A stretch of 64,000 bases of DNA, from NCBI RefSeq assembly GCF_964204645.1, contig NC_134028.1:12567001-12631000 (forward strand). The letters are read 5' to 3'. Made by a program: the position numbers and the translations under genes. The notes beneath the pieces are model-generated. The model worked only from the letters and a program-made list of their open reading frames with translations. It was not told where the DNA came from and ran no database searches. Within the stretch, counting starts at the first letter, position 1; the number at the start of each line of letters is the position of its first letter. The stretch is from Tubulanus polymorphus (taxonomy: Eukaryota; Nemertea; Palaeonemertea; Tubulaniformes; Tubulanidae). Below, piece by piece: positions 32,520-45,276 of the stretch.

Positions 32520-33230
32520 ACAGTATCAAATCATTGTATACAAGTTAATCAGACCTGCTTACCCCAAAATTTTAACATCAGTAGTACTACCTATTTATTT
32601 CAGTAAAAATAAGCTCACATCAGTAGTTTGAATAAATATTTGTCTGTCAATACTTTCCAATTAAGCATCAATAGTTTTATATCATAAAACCGAAAACAGA
32701 ATTAATCAAAAAAATAAAATTGAATATTCTTTACTTTTTACATTTTTCATTGTTCCTCCGCTCAATGAGAACCAAAATCTGAGGATCGGAAGGATAAAAA
32801 ACCTCAAGTGTTCTTACTTAACAGACAGTATGTTAAAAATGTGGCATTTAATCCCAAAGTCAGGAAAATAATCGTTTAAAAAGAAAATACAACAAGGTAT
32901 ATTTCTAAAAGGAAATATACTGCGACAGGTGGTTTTGCAAAGTCAAGATTAAGATCAAAAGCATCTAAGGATAAAATTCTTCGGATTATGGAGGAAGAAG
33001 CCAAAAAGAATGAATAAATTAATGAAGATAAAAAATTGGAAGTATGAAAATAATCAACAAGCTTGTTCTTTGAAAAGAAGCACCGGCGATGAAATGTAGA
33101 TTTAAAGTATTATATAATCATACATTACGAAAAATGGAATGAAAAGAAAAAAATGGCTACTGTTAGTATTCACGTAATCAAATTGTAGTAAAAACAGTAT
33201 AAGAGAATAGAAAATCTTATTCAATATTAA

Positions 33231-34889
33231 CCCTTTCAGTGCTATGGACGTGCTGTGCAAGCTTCTAAGGCGTCACTTTGTGTGCGGCTGACGTGCAGAG
33301 CACGCATATTAGCTATTCTTTTCAAATTGACTGCAGCACTATGGCGATCATTTAGTTTTGAATTGTCAGCACTTAACAAAGAAATCTTTCATATTTTTTT
33401 CAACAAATCGTCAAAATCTTGTAGATTGCTCATGGATGTTAGGCGGAAAAATCGAAATAACCAAAAATTTGAATTTTTTTTTAAATTCTGGCATTCGTTC
33501 CATAATATCACATCCGTTACCGTACAGTGCTGCCATCTCTCCATTATCATTTTTACTGGTTTTTATTTTTGATTTTTAGAGACTTTTTGGGAAAATGGTT
33601 GTTATTTAGTATGGTCAGCCATATGTATCAAAATGGCCGCTATGGGATGCCTAATGTCAAATTATGAAAATATATATTCACAATTAGTATTATATGTTTC
33701 ATATGTGAACTAGGGGTCCAGGGACACCATGCCCACTTGGGAAGTGGTTTCAAATGCTCAACAATCTAACAATATCAATATTCAACGCCCCCTGATGACC
33801 ATATAAAAAAACCAATGACCTTGAAACTCACCACAATCGTAAAACACGTCAGCAGCTACAATTTTGTAATTGATTGTGATAACAAATATGCCTCGTTACC
33901 AATTTAATATGAAAATACTACGTTATTCTACTATTCAATGCCCCCTGGTGACCATATTCAAAACCCAATAACCTTGTTACTCACCACAATCATAGAACAT
34001 GTCATGAACTACAACTTTGCAATTGATCGTGGTAACAAAATATGTATTGGTACAAATATATTATAGATATACTAAGATATTGTATTATTCAACGCCCCCT
34101 GGTGGCCATATACAAAAACCAATGAACTTGAAACTCACCACAATAATAGAACACGTTATATGCTACAACTTTCTAATTCATTGTTGTAACAAAATATGCT
34201 TAGGTATCAATATAATGTCGAAAAACTTTTTCCCACCTACAAATGAGTACTAATGACACCAAGATGGCCGCCAATTGCGTCATATTTGGCTGATCAACAA
34301 TACCTATCTCAGGTATAAAACATCCCTTTCCAAAGACTACCCATCAGCAATTGCAATGAGAAATGGCAAACCAGTAGGAAGCTACAGGACTTAGAATTCG
34401 GGGCAAAATTAACATTTTTGGGCACTTAAAAGGCCCTAGGACGACAATCTTGAGTCTGATCGACCCAATGCTCGTTCATTTGTTATGCTGGTCAAATATA
34501 TACGAAAGATAAAGGTAATTGATCAAGGCGTCTTCAAAATTTCACTCAAAAAGTTCAAAAACGTGTAAAAAGTGCTGATTTTGGCGAACAACAATGGCTG
34601 TCAGTCGGCCATCTTGATTCTGACAGGGCCAATTTTTGGGCTGAAGATGTGTCTAGGGTATATACATGTATAAACCAAACAACAAGACATTACCTTGAAG
34701 CATCTTCAAAATAACTGGATTCCGTCTATGGACGGACGGACGGACGAACGAAAAATGAACGCAATAACCTGCTGGGACTTAAGACCCAAGTGGGCTAAAA
34801 ATAGATCAATTGCAGTTATTTTTTCTATAAATCAAATTTTCACAAAAAGGCTCAGCACAGGGCAAAAATAAGCCACAGCAACGAAAGGG
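33231..34889. mobile_element. piggyBac-like MITE (TTAA) with family A copy 2 nested inside
   Basis: Flanked by TTAA (33227-33230 and 34890-34893). The ends CCCTTTCAGTGCTATGG and CCACAGCAACGAAAGGG are inverted repeats. Excluding the nested family A copy, the element is about 570 bp. The 105-aa frame at 33255 lies in its left arm and has no recognised domain. A TTAA target and CCCTTT-type ends fit piggyBac derivatives. Confidence 0.75.
33712..34801 (+). mobile_element. Family A tandem-repeat element, copy 2 (full ends)
   Basis: Starts AGGGGTCCAGGGACACCATG and has three units beginning TTCAA(C/T)GCCCCCTG (near 33781, 33935 and 34089). The 3' part and terminal (GACG)n precede CTGGGACTTAAGACCCAAGT GGGCTAAAAA. 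It is inserted in the piggyBac-like MITE, so it is younger than that element. Confidence 0.8.
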
Positions 34890-34893
34890 TTAA

Positions 34894-35782
34894 GTCCGAC
34901 GAGAGAAGAATTAGGCCTAAGAAATTTAGTCACTATCCGGCGGCTTAAAATAAAGAAACTCCTCAAAATGAACAACCTCAAATGCAAGATCTTTGCTTTC
35001 AAATAGATTACAAGCGAGTAGAAGTTTCATATAAATCTATATTTTTTAGTTTTAAATTTTGTACCCAGGGGATCTAAAAATAGTATTCATCATTAGCGGG
35101 ACATCGATATAGCAATTTTTTTCGGGAAATGCGCCGAGTCCATGCTATCGCAAAAAAAATTCCCTCATTGCTTGTAAGTAATTAAAAAGTTGATAAATGA
35201 AAAATAAGATGTTGTTTTCTGAATACTTATAGATTCTTTATTCTATTTGTGTTCTGACTACTTAACTGTGGAAATCCAATGTATTTGCATTACTGGGGAC
35301 AATAAAGTATTGAATAAAGTAATAATAAAGTATACTTGAACAAGTATTAATAAAGTGGTGGTATTGGAAGACACCAGGGGGTTCAGTCATCTTAATATGC
35401 TTTAGCACCATGGCGCTGTCGCAAAAAACCATTTCATTTTCATTTTTATTTTGCCTTCTCACATTAAACCTACCTTCAAAAAAAAAAGCCTGGCCACACC
35501 AAATACAGTAAAAACCACAGTTAAGTCAATGAGTCTCTAACCCCATTCGTTTACCAGCTGAAGAAATATTTATCTCGAAGTTTATTCATACTTGTCCACT
35601 ACTTAGTATTTTTCAGGACACGATAAAATGTTCATTGAAAGTTTATTCATTTTAAAAACTTTTCATACAAATACGGTATGAAAACGTAGTCATAACGCGC
35701 GTGCCAATGTGAGCATTGCTATGCAGTCACGAGTGACTGTGTGTATAGCGTGTGTAAAGAGATTATATTGATCATACACAGC
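34894..35782. other. Intron 6 stretch without a gene
   Basis: AT-rich, with AATAAAGTA iterations around 35300-35350. No coding potential was recognised. Confidence 0.45.
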
Positions 35783-35788
35783 AGCAAT

Positions 35789-36683
35789 CAGTGTTGCCAG
35801 CACCTAGCTTTGCTATATCCGGAAGTATTTATTGACATACACAAACTTGCGAGCGCCGAAGGCGCGAAGCCATTTCGGGGGGTTTGGGGGTCCCCCCCAA
35901 AAAAATTCAGAAATTAGAAGCTTTTTCCGAGCAGTTAGAGCGATCGTGAACCCATGAACAACTTATTATATTCTGGAAGGTAATGGCTCTTTCCAATGTG
36001 GCACATCCTCATTCGTTGACGATCAGCATCTTCTCACGCATTACGGGTCGAGTCCTGAATTATTGCAGTTCAAATGCGCCGATGAACGCTCACAAATTCA
36101 AGATCGTAGCGTTTGAGCGCTTAGTTGGCAAGGAAATATTTAAAATTTCGTTAATAATCAATTTATCCGTGAATATTATGCAACTCATTTTCCGGGGAAC
36201 TATCGCATACGGGCCTATTGAAAATAAAAAAAATGGAACATTCAAAAAAGGACGGATCATAGATAGTTTAGGCCTAAGCCTATATAGATGATCATAGATG
36301 TGTAACTTGAAGGGACGTACCTATGAATGCTCTGATAAAGATGATCTAGTACAAGCGCGGCGCATCAGCAAGTCAAGTCGTGGTTACAGTACAGAAGTTT
36401 ATTGAACTCCTAAATTTTACAATACACATTCGAGTATAAAATCAATAAAGTTATAAGCACTACTCTGTATACTTACACAAAAGCCGCTCGACCGCAGAGC
36501 TGCGCGGCGTCGTCATGACGATTGGTGGTGGTGGTGCAATCATCACAGCGAATGCGTATGGGTGGCCGTTCTAATAAAAATTAACGGCATTTTCGCGCAG
36601 TAAGGAGAAGAAAATTTCCGGATTTTTTTTTGAAAGTTTCGATTTCCGGAACTCCGGAAATTTCCGGAAGTCTGGCAACACTG
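35789..36683. mobile_element. hAT-like element with 6-bp target duplication AGCAAT
   Basis: The ends CAGTGTTGCCAG and CTGGCAACACTG are inverted repeats. AGCAAT flanks both (35783-35788 and 36684-36689). Inside, ATTACGGGTCGAGTCCTGAA TTATTGCAG matches the element at 49207-49619. GAGCGCCGAAGGCGCGAAGC recurs at 30030 in another member. TTTCCGGAA phrases line the right end. No transposase. Confidence 0.78.
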
Positions 36684-38049
36684 AGCAATGCAGTGAAAAG
36701 AATAGATAGATGCACGTATACGCCACTGCAATATAATCAATACTCTGGCCCGATTTACGAGCAGTAGAAGTAACCGAATCCGTACTCCCGTTTTTGAAAT
36801 TCATAACCATATTAACAGATGTGATATACTTTAGCCGTATTTTCATACAGGAAGATAAAACAAATCCGGATTTTGAAAAGAACGGATGAAAAACCGTAGT
36901 TTTTACGGAGCATCCTTACTTCTGTACTTAGCTCTTAAAATCCGTAGCAAATACGGAAATTCCATGGGGGTAAGCAGGTAGAATTGGAAATTTCCCAACT
37001 AGCAAAATGCTAAACAACAACATGAGTTTTGTCACTGCAGTTCCCTTTTAATGAAGAAATCAATAATTTTTTGTAAATAAATCTTAATGAACCCGACTTA
37101 CACTGGTTGCCGCGCATGCGAGCGAGGGTGGCACTCGCTTATAATGCCATAGGTAGTAATGCCAGGGGTGTGAAAATGCCAGGTAAAAATACCATGCCAG
37201 AAGGGTAAATTGATTCGATGATTATAAGAATCTAGTGTATCAAAATGTTCAAACTATTCATTGCATTGTTGCCTTGATATTATGAATACCAGCAAACCAA
37301 CTCATTGAAAACTAACTACCTTTAACAAGAAATTCAAGATGGCAATTTTTGATGGCAAATAACCTCTATTTTCAATTTTTCATACCTGCCCAGATCCTCA
37401 CACTAGGTTTAAGAAAAATTCATTAGGAATTGCAGCCTGTATTGCGCTAATGAGTTGTCAGGGCACGGCTGACACAGAGTGAAATACAATGTCTCCCCAG
37501 TGGGCATTATAACAGACATTATTACAATTGTAATATGTTATGATAATTCGATACAACAATAACAACACACACCTTTCACACAACACACACCAAAGAATAG
37601 TATGGGATACCTTTCTATATATACTACAACAATAGTTATTGTACAACTAAAGTGAGACAGAAGACCCCACATGGTACAGACTCGCTGTTTACAGTGTGCA
37701 ATTCTCTCTTATGTTCCTAAATCCCATTTTGAATGCAGAAGATAAGAGATGGCAAATGTCACTTAAATGCACTTCTGAGGGATGGGGGGTCACACACAAA
37801 AATTGTTGCTGATTTTTTTTTTCTTTTAGTACAAATTAATTTTATTAAACAAGTCAATGGTATACAAAATGAATACATGCTAAGGTCCAGAGGACATTAC
37901 AAGCAATTACATTGTTGCCGATCAATCAAAGTTCAGAGAATATTGGCAGAACCAAAGGAAAAGGTATAATCCATGGAGAAAACACACAGCAAAATCAGAA
38001 CAGTCACACAAATTATTATTTGAGGGATTATCGTCATATCTTTACATAC
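36684..38049. other. Intron 6 remainder
   Basis: No gene was recognised. The small frames are unsupported. Exon 6 starts immediately to the right. Confidence 0.4.
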
Positions 38050-38120
38050 CTTGATATCTAAATTTATATCTTGGAATGGATCATACGTATTTGATCTCTC
38101 CTTACAACGCAAACACTGAA
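38050..38120 (-). CDS. USP36/USP42-like: USP36/42-like exon 6 (first CxxC of zinc site)
   Basis: The exon encodes VQCLRCKERSNTYDPFQDIN then LDIK. This is the conserved CxxC...S(D/N)TYDP(Y/F)xD motif of USP36/42, with Cys253 and Cys256 as predicted zinc ligands. The acceptor TTCTTTTATAG|TT has a strong pyrimidine tract; the donor is ATCAAG|GTATGT. The split first codon (G+TT) gives Val. Length is 71 nt, ending in phase 0. Flanking sequence is non-coding. Confidence 0.93.
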
Positions 38121-38124
38121 CTAT

Positions 38125-39285
38125 AAAAGAAAAGAACTCTCAATTAGTGCAATTTTTACATTCTACAAAATGGCATAGAGGTAAAACCAATGGACTTGCC
38201 TCTGAGAGAAGATCAAATTTGATTAAACTATGTAGGGAGGGAAGTTGCAACAAGACCAAGAAAGTAAGTTGCTAAGTTGATTCTACAAATTCTAACTAGT
38301 GTTTTTGGGTAGGTGAGGTAATTTTCAATATTTTTATTCAGGATATATGTAGAGTATGCTGAACATTTTTAATTGTGTCATTCACTATCAGCATCATTGG
38401 AGAAACTGATCGATCCCAGGTAACCAAGAGCTAGGTTTTTCATAATGGTCAAGAGCATTTTCGTCATTACCTCCTTGCCAAAATTATCATGGCAAATTCA
38501 TGATTATATTATCAGAGGAATTATTTTTAAGACTTGAGAAAAGAAGATTATGCATCATTTACTACCATGCATTTACTCAGACCTGACTACCCAAAAATTT
38601 CAATTTCAGTATTTCAACCAATATTCAACTTCAATATGATTTTATCATTACTTTCCATATCCAATGTTCTTGCAGATGGTTTTTGCACAGCCCCAATGCA
38701 AATTAGATACCCAATCTTAAATAATTACCCATGGACAAGAGGTTTATCACAGCTTGATGAAATCTGATAAACTACAAAATGTATTAGAAAACGAAATATG
38801 GATTTAATTGATAGCGTACAAATTGTCGCAGGATCGTAGACCCGAAGGAGATATCGCAATACCGAGCCTATCGCGTCACAGCTAAAGCCGCAGCCACAGA
38901 ACTGACGGTAATGAGGCCGCAAGGTCATCGCCTCTCAGGAAATTGCAAGCATAACACACACAATTCCCTCACGATGCTCATCCGAAGACGGATTCACGCG
39001 GACAGTGTCGCTCCTCCCTGAAACGTGACGATTGATTATATCCTAAACAATACTAGTTCACCTGTTCGAAGTTTTCCATATGCAAAATAAGTATTGCGTA
39101 AAATTCATCGGCATGTTCATACGCACGTTTTATTCACCAAAAAACCACTGGTGCATCAAAAATCCATTTTAGGATGCAAAATATTTTCAAATTAATATTT
39201 CTATTCATACAATATATATTTAGAATACGACGTTAGAATTGGCAAGGTAAATGTGTTACTAAACGCTCGAGGTCTATGGACAGGT
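38125..39285. other. Intron 5 stretch without recognised features
   Basis: No repeat family or coding motif was recognised with confidence. Confidence 0.4.
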
Positions 39286-39289
39286 CTCC

Positions 39290-39355
39290 GCAGCAGGCGC
39301 ACAAAGCTCTGATTGGTGGTCTCCACAGCAGGCGCACAAAGCTCTGATTGGTTGT
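39290..39355. repeat. Direct duplication of about 32 bp
   Basis: The phrase CAGCAGGCGCACAAAGCTCT GATTGGT occurs twice back to back (about 39290-39318 and 39325-39353). Confidence 0.85.
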
Positions 39356-39639
39356 TATGATGCATAGGGAACCCTGTTAACGAAGAATCTCCATCGAAAC
39401 ATCATAAATGTAGGTCATCAGATGTTTATGCTATAAAACCTTGGATCGGAAAAATCGGCCATCAAAAAATATGTGAGGAATTGATATCTACGATTCCGGC
39501 TGTTTGCATGCGGCTAGGCGCTCATGTCATGAACTGTTTGCGCTCATAAAAATCAGCACCACAATTGAAAAATATTGGTAGGGGAGGAAGATAGAAATAA
39601 TTAATATTGTGAAAAAATATTTTTTCAAAATTTAAGTGG

Positions 39640-40345
39640 GTGGTTGAATATCTTGGCAACCTCTTTGTAGCTGAGGATGCTGACATATTGTTAAACCAGA
39701 GGCATATAAGAAGCTCGTTTTAAACCCCGGAATTTACAACTAAAACCCTGACCATGACTTATACGCCGAGCGGTGAGTAATAGTTTGCTGCTTAGTATTT
39801 TCAGGTCACAAGAAATATCAATCAACGATTAATCAAGTGAATCAATTACAAATTCTACGAAACAGAAAATACACACACTGCTCATCTGCTATAATAGTTT
39901 AAATGATTATTCGTGATAAACAAAGTAAAAAAAAACTTTCATTTGAACGCCAGTAGAAACAATGCTTTGCCATAATTTTGATATTGGTTTGCCCAATAAG
40001 GTAGAAGCGTGAACTTCCCGGTATTTCCGGTATATCCCAAAAACAGCCAATCACATTCGCTTGTAGAGACACCGCCCCCAATTAAAGGTCATTGCAATTT
40101 TATATGCAAGAGCTGAGAATATTCCCAACAAAAACAGCTTTTCGAGAAATTTTAGCAAGGCGATTATGTTATCCATGGAAGTTTTGCATGTCTTCAATCG
40201 CATCAATTATATGTGGTTTAGGCCGAGAATGAATGAAACAAATGCTCGCATTAAAAAATGTAGTGCGATTTTAAATAATTGGCTCAATGGCAACTCCATC
40301 ATCACTAACAAAGGTAAACCAAAACCTGTATATTTTAAAACGTAA
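39640..40345. repeat. Interspersed repeat family I, longer copy
   Basis: The order GTGGTTGAATATC, TATTTTCAGGTCACAAGAAA, AAATTCTACGAAACAGAAAA, CCCAAAAACAGCCAATCACA, GTAGAGACACCGCCCCC and TTCAATCGCATCAATTATAT recurs at 50755-51710 and in part at 28280-28560 and 20600-20650. Coding potential is absent. It lies in intron 5 close to exon 5. Confidence 0.65.
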
Positions 40346-40448
40346 ATGTACTAGCATACTGACAGTCAAATTCCTGGCCAAAATACGAAAATTCCGAACA
40401 GGTAGTCAGGTCTGTTAACTTCCCGGTTATGTAGGTGTACTTATGTAC

Positions 40449-40501
40449 CTTGGCTACGAAGGAATCCTCCAAATATTCGATTGATGACTGTTGTTTCTTT
40501 A
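40449..40501 (-). CDS. USP36/USP42-like: USP36/42-like exon 5, 53-nt small exon (IFGGFLRS)
   Basis: This very short exon encodes KETTVINRIFGGFLRSQ and matches ATTLVHQIFGGYLRSRV of USP36/USP42, where the substrate-contacting IFGG turn precedes the first zinc-binding CxxC. The acceptor is AAATACAG|T with a pyrimidine-rich tract (TTCTTTCTTTG) upstream; the donor is CAAG|GTACAT. Entering phase 2 and leaving phase 1 exactly bridge exons 4 and 6. The loop before IFGG is about five residues shorter than in human USP36. Transcript evidence would be the test. Confidence 0.87.
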
Positions 40502-40504
40502 CTG

Positions 40505-41815
40505 TATTTATCTAACCTTAAAACAAAGAAAGAATTGTTCATGTTAATTCATCCATCCAGGTCCATATAATTCAAAAATATTTTATAACTCATTTCACAG
40601 AATAATTGAGTCAACTTGAATATGGCCAAGTCAGAAAGATATGTATACTCGGGGTAAACAAACAGTAATGGGGCAAGTTGAAAACAGGTATCGCGTACAT
40701 CATAGGAAACAGCTGAGTATATACTGAATTGTTCATTGACATTGTAGGAATTGTTAGCAAAGGTCTGGAATGGATAAACCTGTCTTAACTCTCATATCAA
40801 GTTACATGGAAATCCATCAAGAATTACAGGCTGTAGTATGCTACAGGGATGAAAACAGAGGCATTTGAAAAACGCAGAACTATTAAAAGAAAATCTACAG
40901 CTGGCCTGTTGCAGGCATTGAAGGTGCAACGCCCAGTCCTCCCCTGGGGAGATTTTGGAAAATTTCAATGGGTTTTTGGCTCATATTCTACTTCAGGACA
41001 CCAAGCAAGTGTGTGTTTAGGTAGGCCTATACATCTTTCATTGTTAGACAATAACTCGCTTTAAATTTCTATTGTAGAAAAGTTCAGTTTTTGTATTTCT
41101 ACTAACAATGGTTAAAATATCGTAAAAACCACGCTGATATCATGGATAATGGCAGATCTGTTGATGGCCAATGCTCTCCAATTTAAATAGGGCCGGACAT
41201 CTGTTGCCGGGCTGTTTATTCGGCAGTATATTTGATAGCCTCCGTTCGGTGCTGCCACCTTCATGGTCTGTATATAGTTTGAAGTTTTGGCGGGAACAGT
41301 GTTAGTCTGTTGGCAGTCGCCTTTCAGGCAACCACTCTGTAAAATATATGTTGATGTAATTTACACTGTTCCCGCCGGTCTTTCGTTGTTTAATGTTGGT
41401 TGGTGGAGTGGACCCCCGGACAGACAAGACAGACGAGGCCTAAAGGATTTACAAGAAAGCTCCGTCACACATCTAAGCTGCCCAACCTTCACACTAAGTT
41501 AGCCAAAATGTTCGTTTCTGGAAGATGTACAAAAGTGGCCACCAATCAGACATATTGGATGGCATTATGACCTAGATTCAACCACTGATATATATTATGT
41601 CAACTAACATTCTCATGTGAAATGTTCATGCTCTACATGAAAAACATTCCCAGTTGTATAGACCAAATTGTAAATTACTAGAATCAGAGATGACTACCCG
41701 TCAGCCACCTTGAATGGCGTAATGACCTAGTTTCATATTGTGATATAAAATGACATCTCATGTATATTATGAAATCTGGCTACTCTATAAAAAATAAATT
41801 GGCAGTTAACCCTTA
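40505..41815. other. Intron 4 stretch without a gene
   Basis: No coding domain was recognised. The frames at 40849 and 41287 lack motifs. The GGCGGGAACAGTGTTAGTC and CACTGTTCCCGCCGG phrases (about 41289 and 41366) are inverted relative to each other and may mark a small TIR unit. Confidence 0.4.
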
Positions 41816-41819
41816 ACTT

Positions 41820-42358
41820 GCTGCAGGCCACTAGCCGACACACTGGGGAACTGCCATAAGTTTGTTTTGATGTCACAGGCCGTAGTTCTTAATGCACAGT
41901 AACTGCTGATACACGAGAATCCTACTCCGGAAGTTATTTCTCACTTTGATGTTTTGAAGAATTTTGACCTTAAAAACGCCCTGTAAATTTGATATTTTGG
42001 GTTTTTGATGAATATTCAAACATTTAGACTATAATCAGTAGCATAAAAAAGGTTTGAACGATGGATTTAGTTATAAACGTTGTCTTTATTTATGAATGTC
42101 GATGATGAAACACGAATTTCTGAGTATTTGACTTTCTAGGAGGTCTTTATAAACTGGACCCCCAAAAATGACCCCACCCAGTGCACCCCCTCTTCCAAAA
42201 ATCGGAAGTTTAATCTTTCAGCAATATTCCGTGGCTATGACTATAACCTCCTACCTTGTTAAGTTTCAATGCCCTATATGAAATAGTTTAGAAGTTATGA
42301 GCATTTATTGAGTAAATTTCATAAACATTTAACAATAAAGCTGGCAGCAGGTTATGGG
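41820..42358. mobile_element. Possible piggyBac-like MITE
   Basis: The left end is TTAA then CCCTTAACTTGCTGC; the right end is GGCAGCAGGTTATGGG then TAAA. The ends are imperfect inverted repeats and the right-hand target copy deviates from TTAA by one base. Length is about 539 bp, no coding potential. Confidence 0.45.
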
Positions 42359-42498
42359 TAAAAGACCAAAAAGTTGACTTAACAGCTCAGCATTTAAGAA
42401 TATATGCAGCATTTAAGAATACAAGCCACGTGGTACGTATATGAAGGAAAGTTTTAAAACCAATCAATTTTCAGAGTTTTTGCTTAGTGACTACTTAC

Positions 42499-42601
42499 TT
42501 ATTATTTCCATTCAAACATGCTTTTTGCATGGCATCTACTAGATAACGCAAAAATTCATGTGCATCCTCTTGACGACCCCAATGCATGTGCTTGGCAATT
42601 A
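42499..42601 (-). CDS. USP36/USP42-like: USP36/42-like exon 4 (QEDAHEFL box, residues 199-233)
   Basis: This exon was too short for an automatic ORF cut-off and was found by reading. It encodes [20 protein letters not shown] followed by [13 protein letters not shown]. The QEDAHEFL box and [11 protein letters not shown] are near-identical to USP36/USP42 and define the subfamily. The acceptor is ATTTTTTAG|TA; the donor is AATAA|GTAAGT (GT at 42498-42497). The phase is 1 entering and 2 leaving. Length is 103 nt. Confidence 0.93.
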
Positions 42602-42682
42602 CTAAAAAATATTATATACTGGTATTTTGATATATTTATTGACTTACAGTAAAATGAATGCAATGATTAACAAAGAAGCGTT

Positions 42683-42990
42683 TGGCCTTGTCATTCTCCC
42701 CAAGCAGGGGGATTCGAACCTGAAAGCATCGACATTGCCACAGTACGAAACCCTGCCATACTAGACCGGGTGCGCAGCTTAGATGATGTCATTATCAGCC
42801 AATCAGATATCCCGTTTTATTTTAGCCCGGGTTTTCTCATTTATAGTTCTTCCGTGAAATTTACCTCAGCGATTATACAACAAGCAATCTGATTGGTGCC
42901 GCAACTAGACCTGCGCATCGGGTCTACTGTGTCAGGGGTTCGTGCCGTAGCTGAGTGTAGCGATGCAATCAGGTTCAAATCACTGCCATG
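42683..42990 (-). repeat. tRNA-like SINE-type repeat (family G), copy 2
   Basis: On the minus strand it carries GGTCTAGTATGGCAGGGTTT and a B-box GGTTCGAATCCCC. This is tRNA-like but too long and unmatched to fold as a working tRNA. The part to the right (AATCAGATATCCCG, CATTTATAGTTCTTCCGTG, CAAGCAATCTGATTGGTGC) is the reverse complement of 30150-30260. A second B-box-like phrase (GGTTCAAATC) on the plus strand is near 42972. It lies in intron 3, about 80 bp from exon 4. Confidence 0.5.
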
Positions 42991-43768
42991 GGAGGATGGG
43001 CTTTGTAGGCAGCGCACACGTATGTCAAAACGAGTTAGAATTCATCACACGGATTAAGCACATCGCTGTGATTATAGTTGAAGTGCAAACAGCAAGTGTC
43101 CACTAGTGAACAACTAGAAATCAATAGTTTTTCTTATGGATATACAGGGTCAGGGTCATAGCCAGCGCGCGTCCTACCCATCATTTACGACGTGAATAAA
43201 TGAAAACTAAAATTGACGGCAATATTTTCTCAACTAGGGGTACAGGGACACCATGCCCACTTAGGAAGTGGTTTCAAATGCTCAACAATGTAACAATTTC
43301 AATATTCAACGCCCCCTGATGACCATATACAAAAACCAATGATTATGAAACTCACAACCACAATCATAAGACATGTCACCAGCTGCGATTTTGTAATAGA
43401 TTGTGATAACAAAATATGCGTCGTTACCAATTCAATATGGAAATACTAAGTTATTCTACTATTGAACGCCTCTGGTAACCATATACAAAAACCAATGACC
43501 TTGAAACTCACCACAATCGTAGCAGATGTCACGAGCTACAACTTAGCAATTGATCATGGTAACAAAATATGCCTAGGTAACAATATAATAAGGAAATAGT
43601 TATTCTACTTTTCAATACCCCATGGTCACCGTATACATGTAGAATAACTAATGTCCTCAAAACTTGCCACAATCATGGACGATGTCAAGAGCTACAACTT
43701 TGCAATTGATTGTGGTAACAAAGTATGCATATCGTATTTTCCCGTGTATAAGTCCAGTTTTTGAGACC

Positions 43769-44475
43769 AACCAGAGCCCCAAGGGGCACTATGGCCAGCC
43801 TGTCAGCTTTTCATAAAATGGCAAATGATTGATGCATTCTGTGGGTTAAATTTGTCAAAATACACTCCCAGCTCAGAGTCAATATCTAATAATTTACGCA
43901 ATACAATCGTAGAATACAAAAGTAGCACAGACAGCGACTGCATCTGGCAGGAACAAATACCTCAGATAAATCTTTTCCCTTGGTCTTATTGATTTTAATG
44001 CGGAATAGAATTGAATTTTCTGAGATTTGCTCAATAAAACAAAATTGAATTGGATTTGATGTTTTTGTTTATTCAATAAATTAAAATTGAATTGGATTTG
44101 ATATTTTTTTGCAGAATAAAATATAGATCTTAAAATAAAACCCGGAAGTAAGACAGTAGACAATACCGCGGGTTCACGTGAACACCTGCTGATTTCTGCG
44201 GCTAGGCCAATCATAGAGGAGTCTTTGCTTTCTGATTGGCTTTTCAAAACCAATATTTTTGCAATCAGATATTCTCGAAAAAGCTCATATCAATTTTAAC
44301 GAGGCCCTCTTTTAAAATTTCAGCTACGTAGAGTTTGGAGAATGGATAATGCTTTAATGAATGATTTGTATGAATATATACCCAGTTGCACATTCAAAGA
44401 GCCTTCTGGAAACCATGTCATTTAAATTCGTTCCATTTGTATAGTAATAGGCTCAGCCTATGGCTGGCCTAAAAA
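43769..44475 (+). mobile_element. Repeat family C, copy 5 (internally deleted)
   Basis: Begins CCAGAGCCCCAAGGGGCACT ATGGCCAGCC and ends GGCTCAGCCTATGGCTGGCC TAAAAA. It is about 180 bp shorter than copies 1 and 2, with the loss in the middle (AGAATAAAATATAGATC). Inserted into the mariner-like element. Confidence 0.75.
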
Positions 44476-45276
44476 TCATGTCCAAAAAACGTACGTCGAC
44501 TTATACACAGACTACACTTTCAATATAGTTTTAAACTGACGATGTTTATGAAATAATTATCCATGTTAGGCTACACTCCTATACCAATTAGAATAAAGGA
44601 TATCTTTCTGATAGTTTGGAAATGTCTCAAAATTAACTGATGCTAAAATCAAATGAAAAAGAAAAGCGTGCGCGTGTATCATTGTACAGCATTTTATAAG
44701 CTTCGCTGTTGTGGCAGAGTGCCAATAATCAATACAGAGCAGTCTAATACTAGACTACAGGCGCCCAGCATTCAATGTGCATACAATACATTCAACATGT
44801 GGATATAAGAAGGATAGGTGGCAGTAGTGAGCGCTGGAGTGCTGCTCCTTCATGTCTCTCTACAAAATAGCTTGGATTTATTGGAAGCTATTTGGGTGGC
44901 TGATGCTAAAGTGTTTTTGATTTATCGTAAATGTGTTGTGACTATGCTGATGCAGTGTAGAGGTCATTAAAAGAGTGTTGGTGGTTGTTATTGGAGACTT
45001 TGATGTCAAAATTACATGGACAGACTGTTTTTTCCACCATAACCTTCATGATAGTACATAGTTGTGGTCAGCTGTGGTCACTATTGTTTATTTCATGGTC
45101 ATTGACCATGACTACGATGTCATTCTCTGCTGGTAGTCTGCTTAGTCTAGCAAGCTGTGATTTACAAATTGACAGTGAATTAGTGTTAAAGCCGAGAGAA
45201 CTGAAGATCTATAAAAGAACCTCAACCAGGCGGAACAAGAGAGGATCAGGGACTAGTCGGAAATATAGATCATTAA

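Noticed and set aside
44985-45276. ORF1-type protein upstream of the LINE 3 endonuclease
   Set aside because: The frame before LGLLNSQ has no zinc knuckle, coiled coil or other ORF1 feature. It is probably the 5' UTR and leader of the endonuclease frame.
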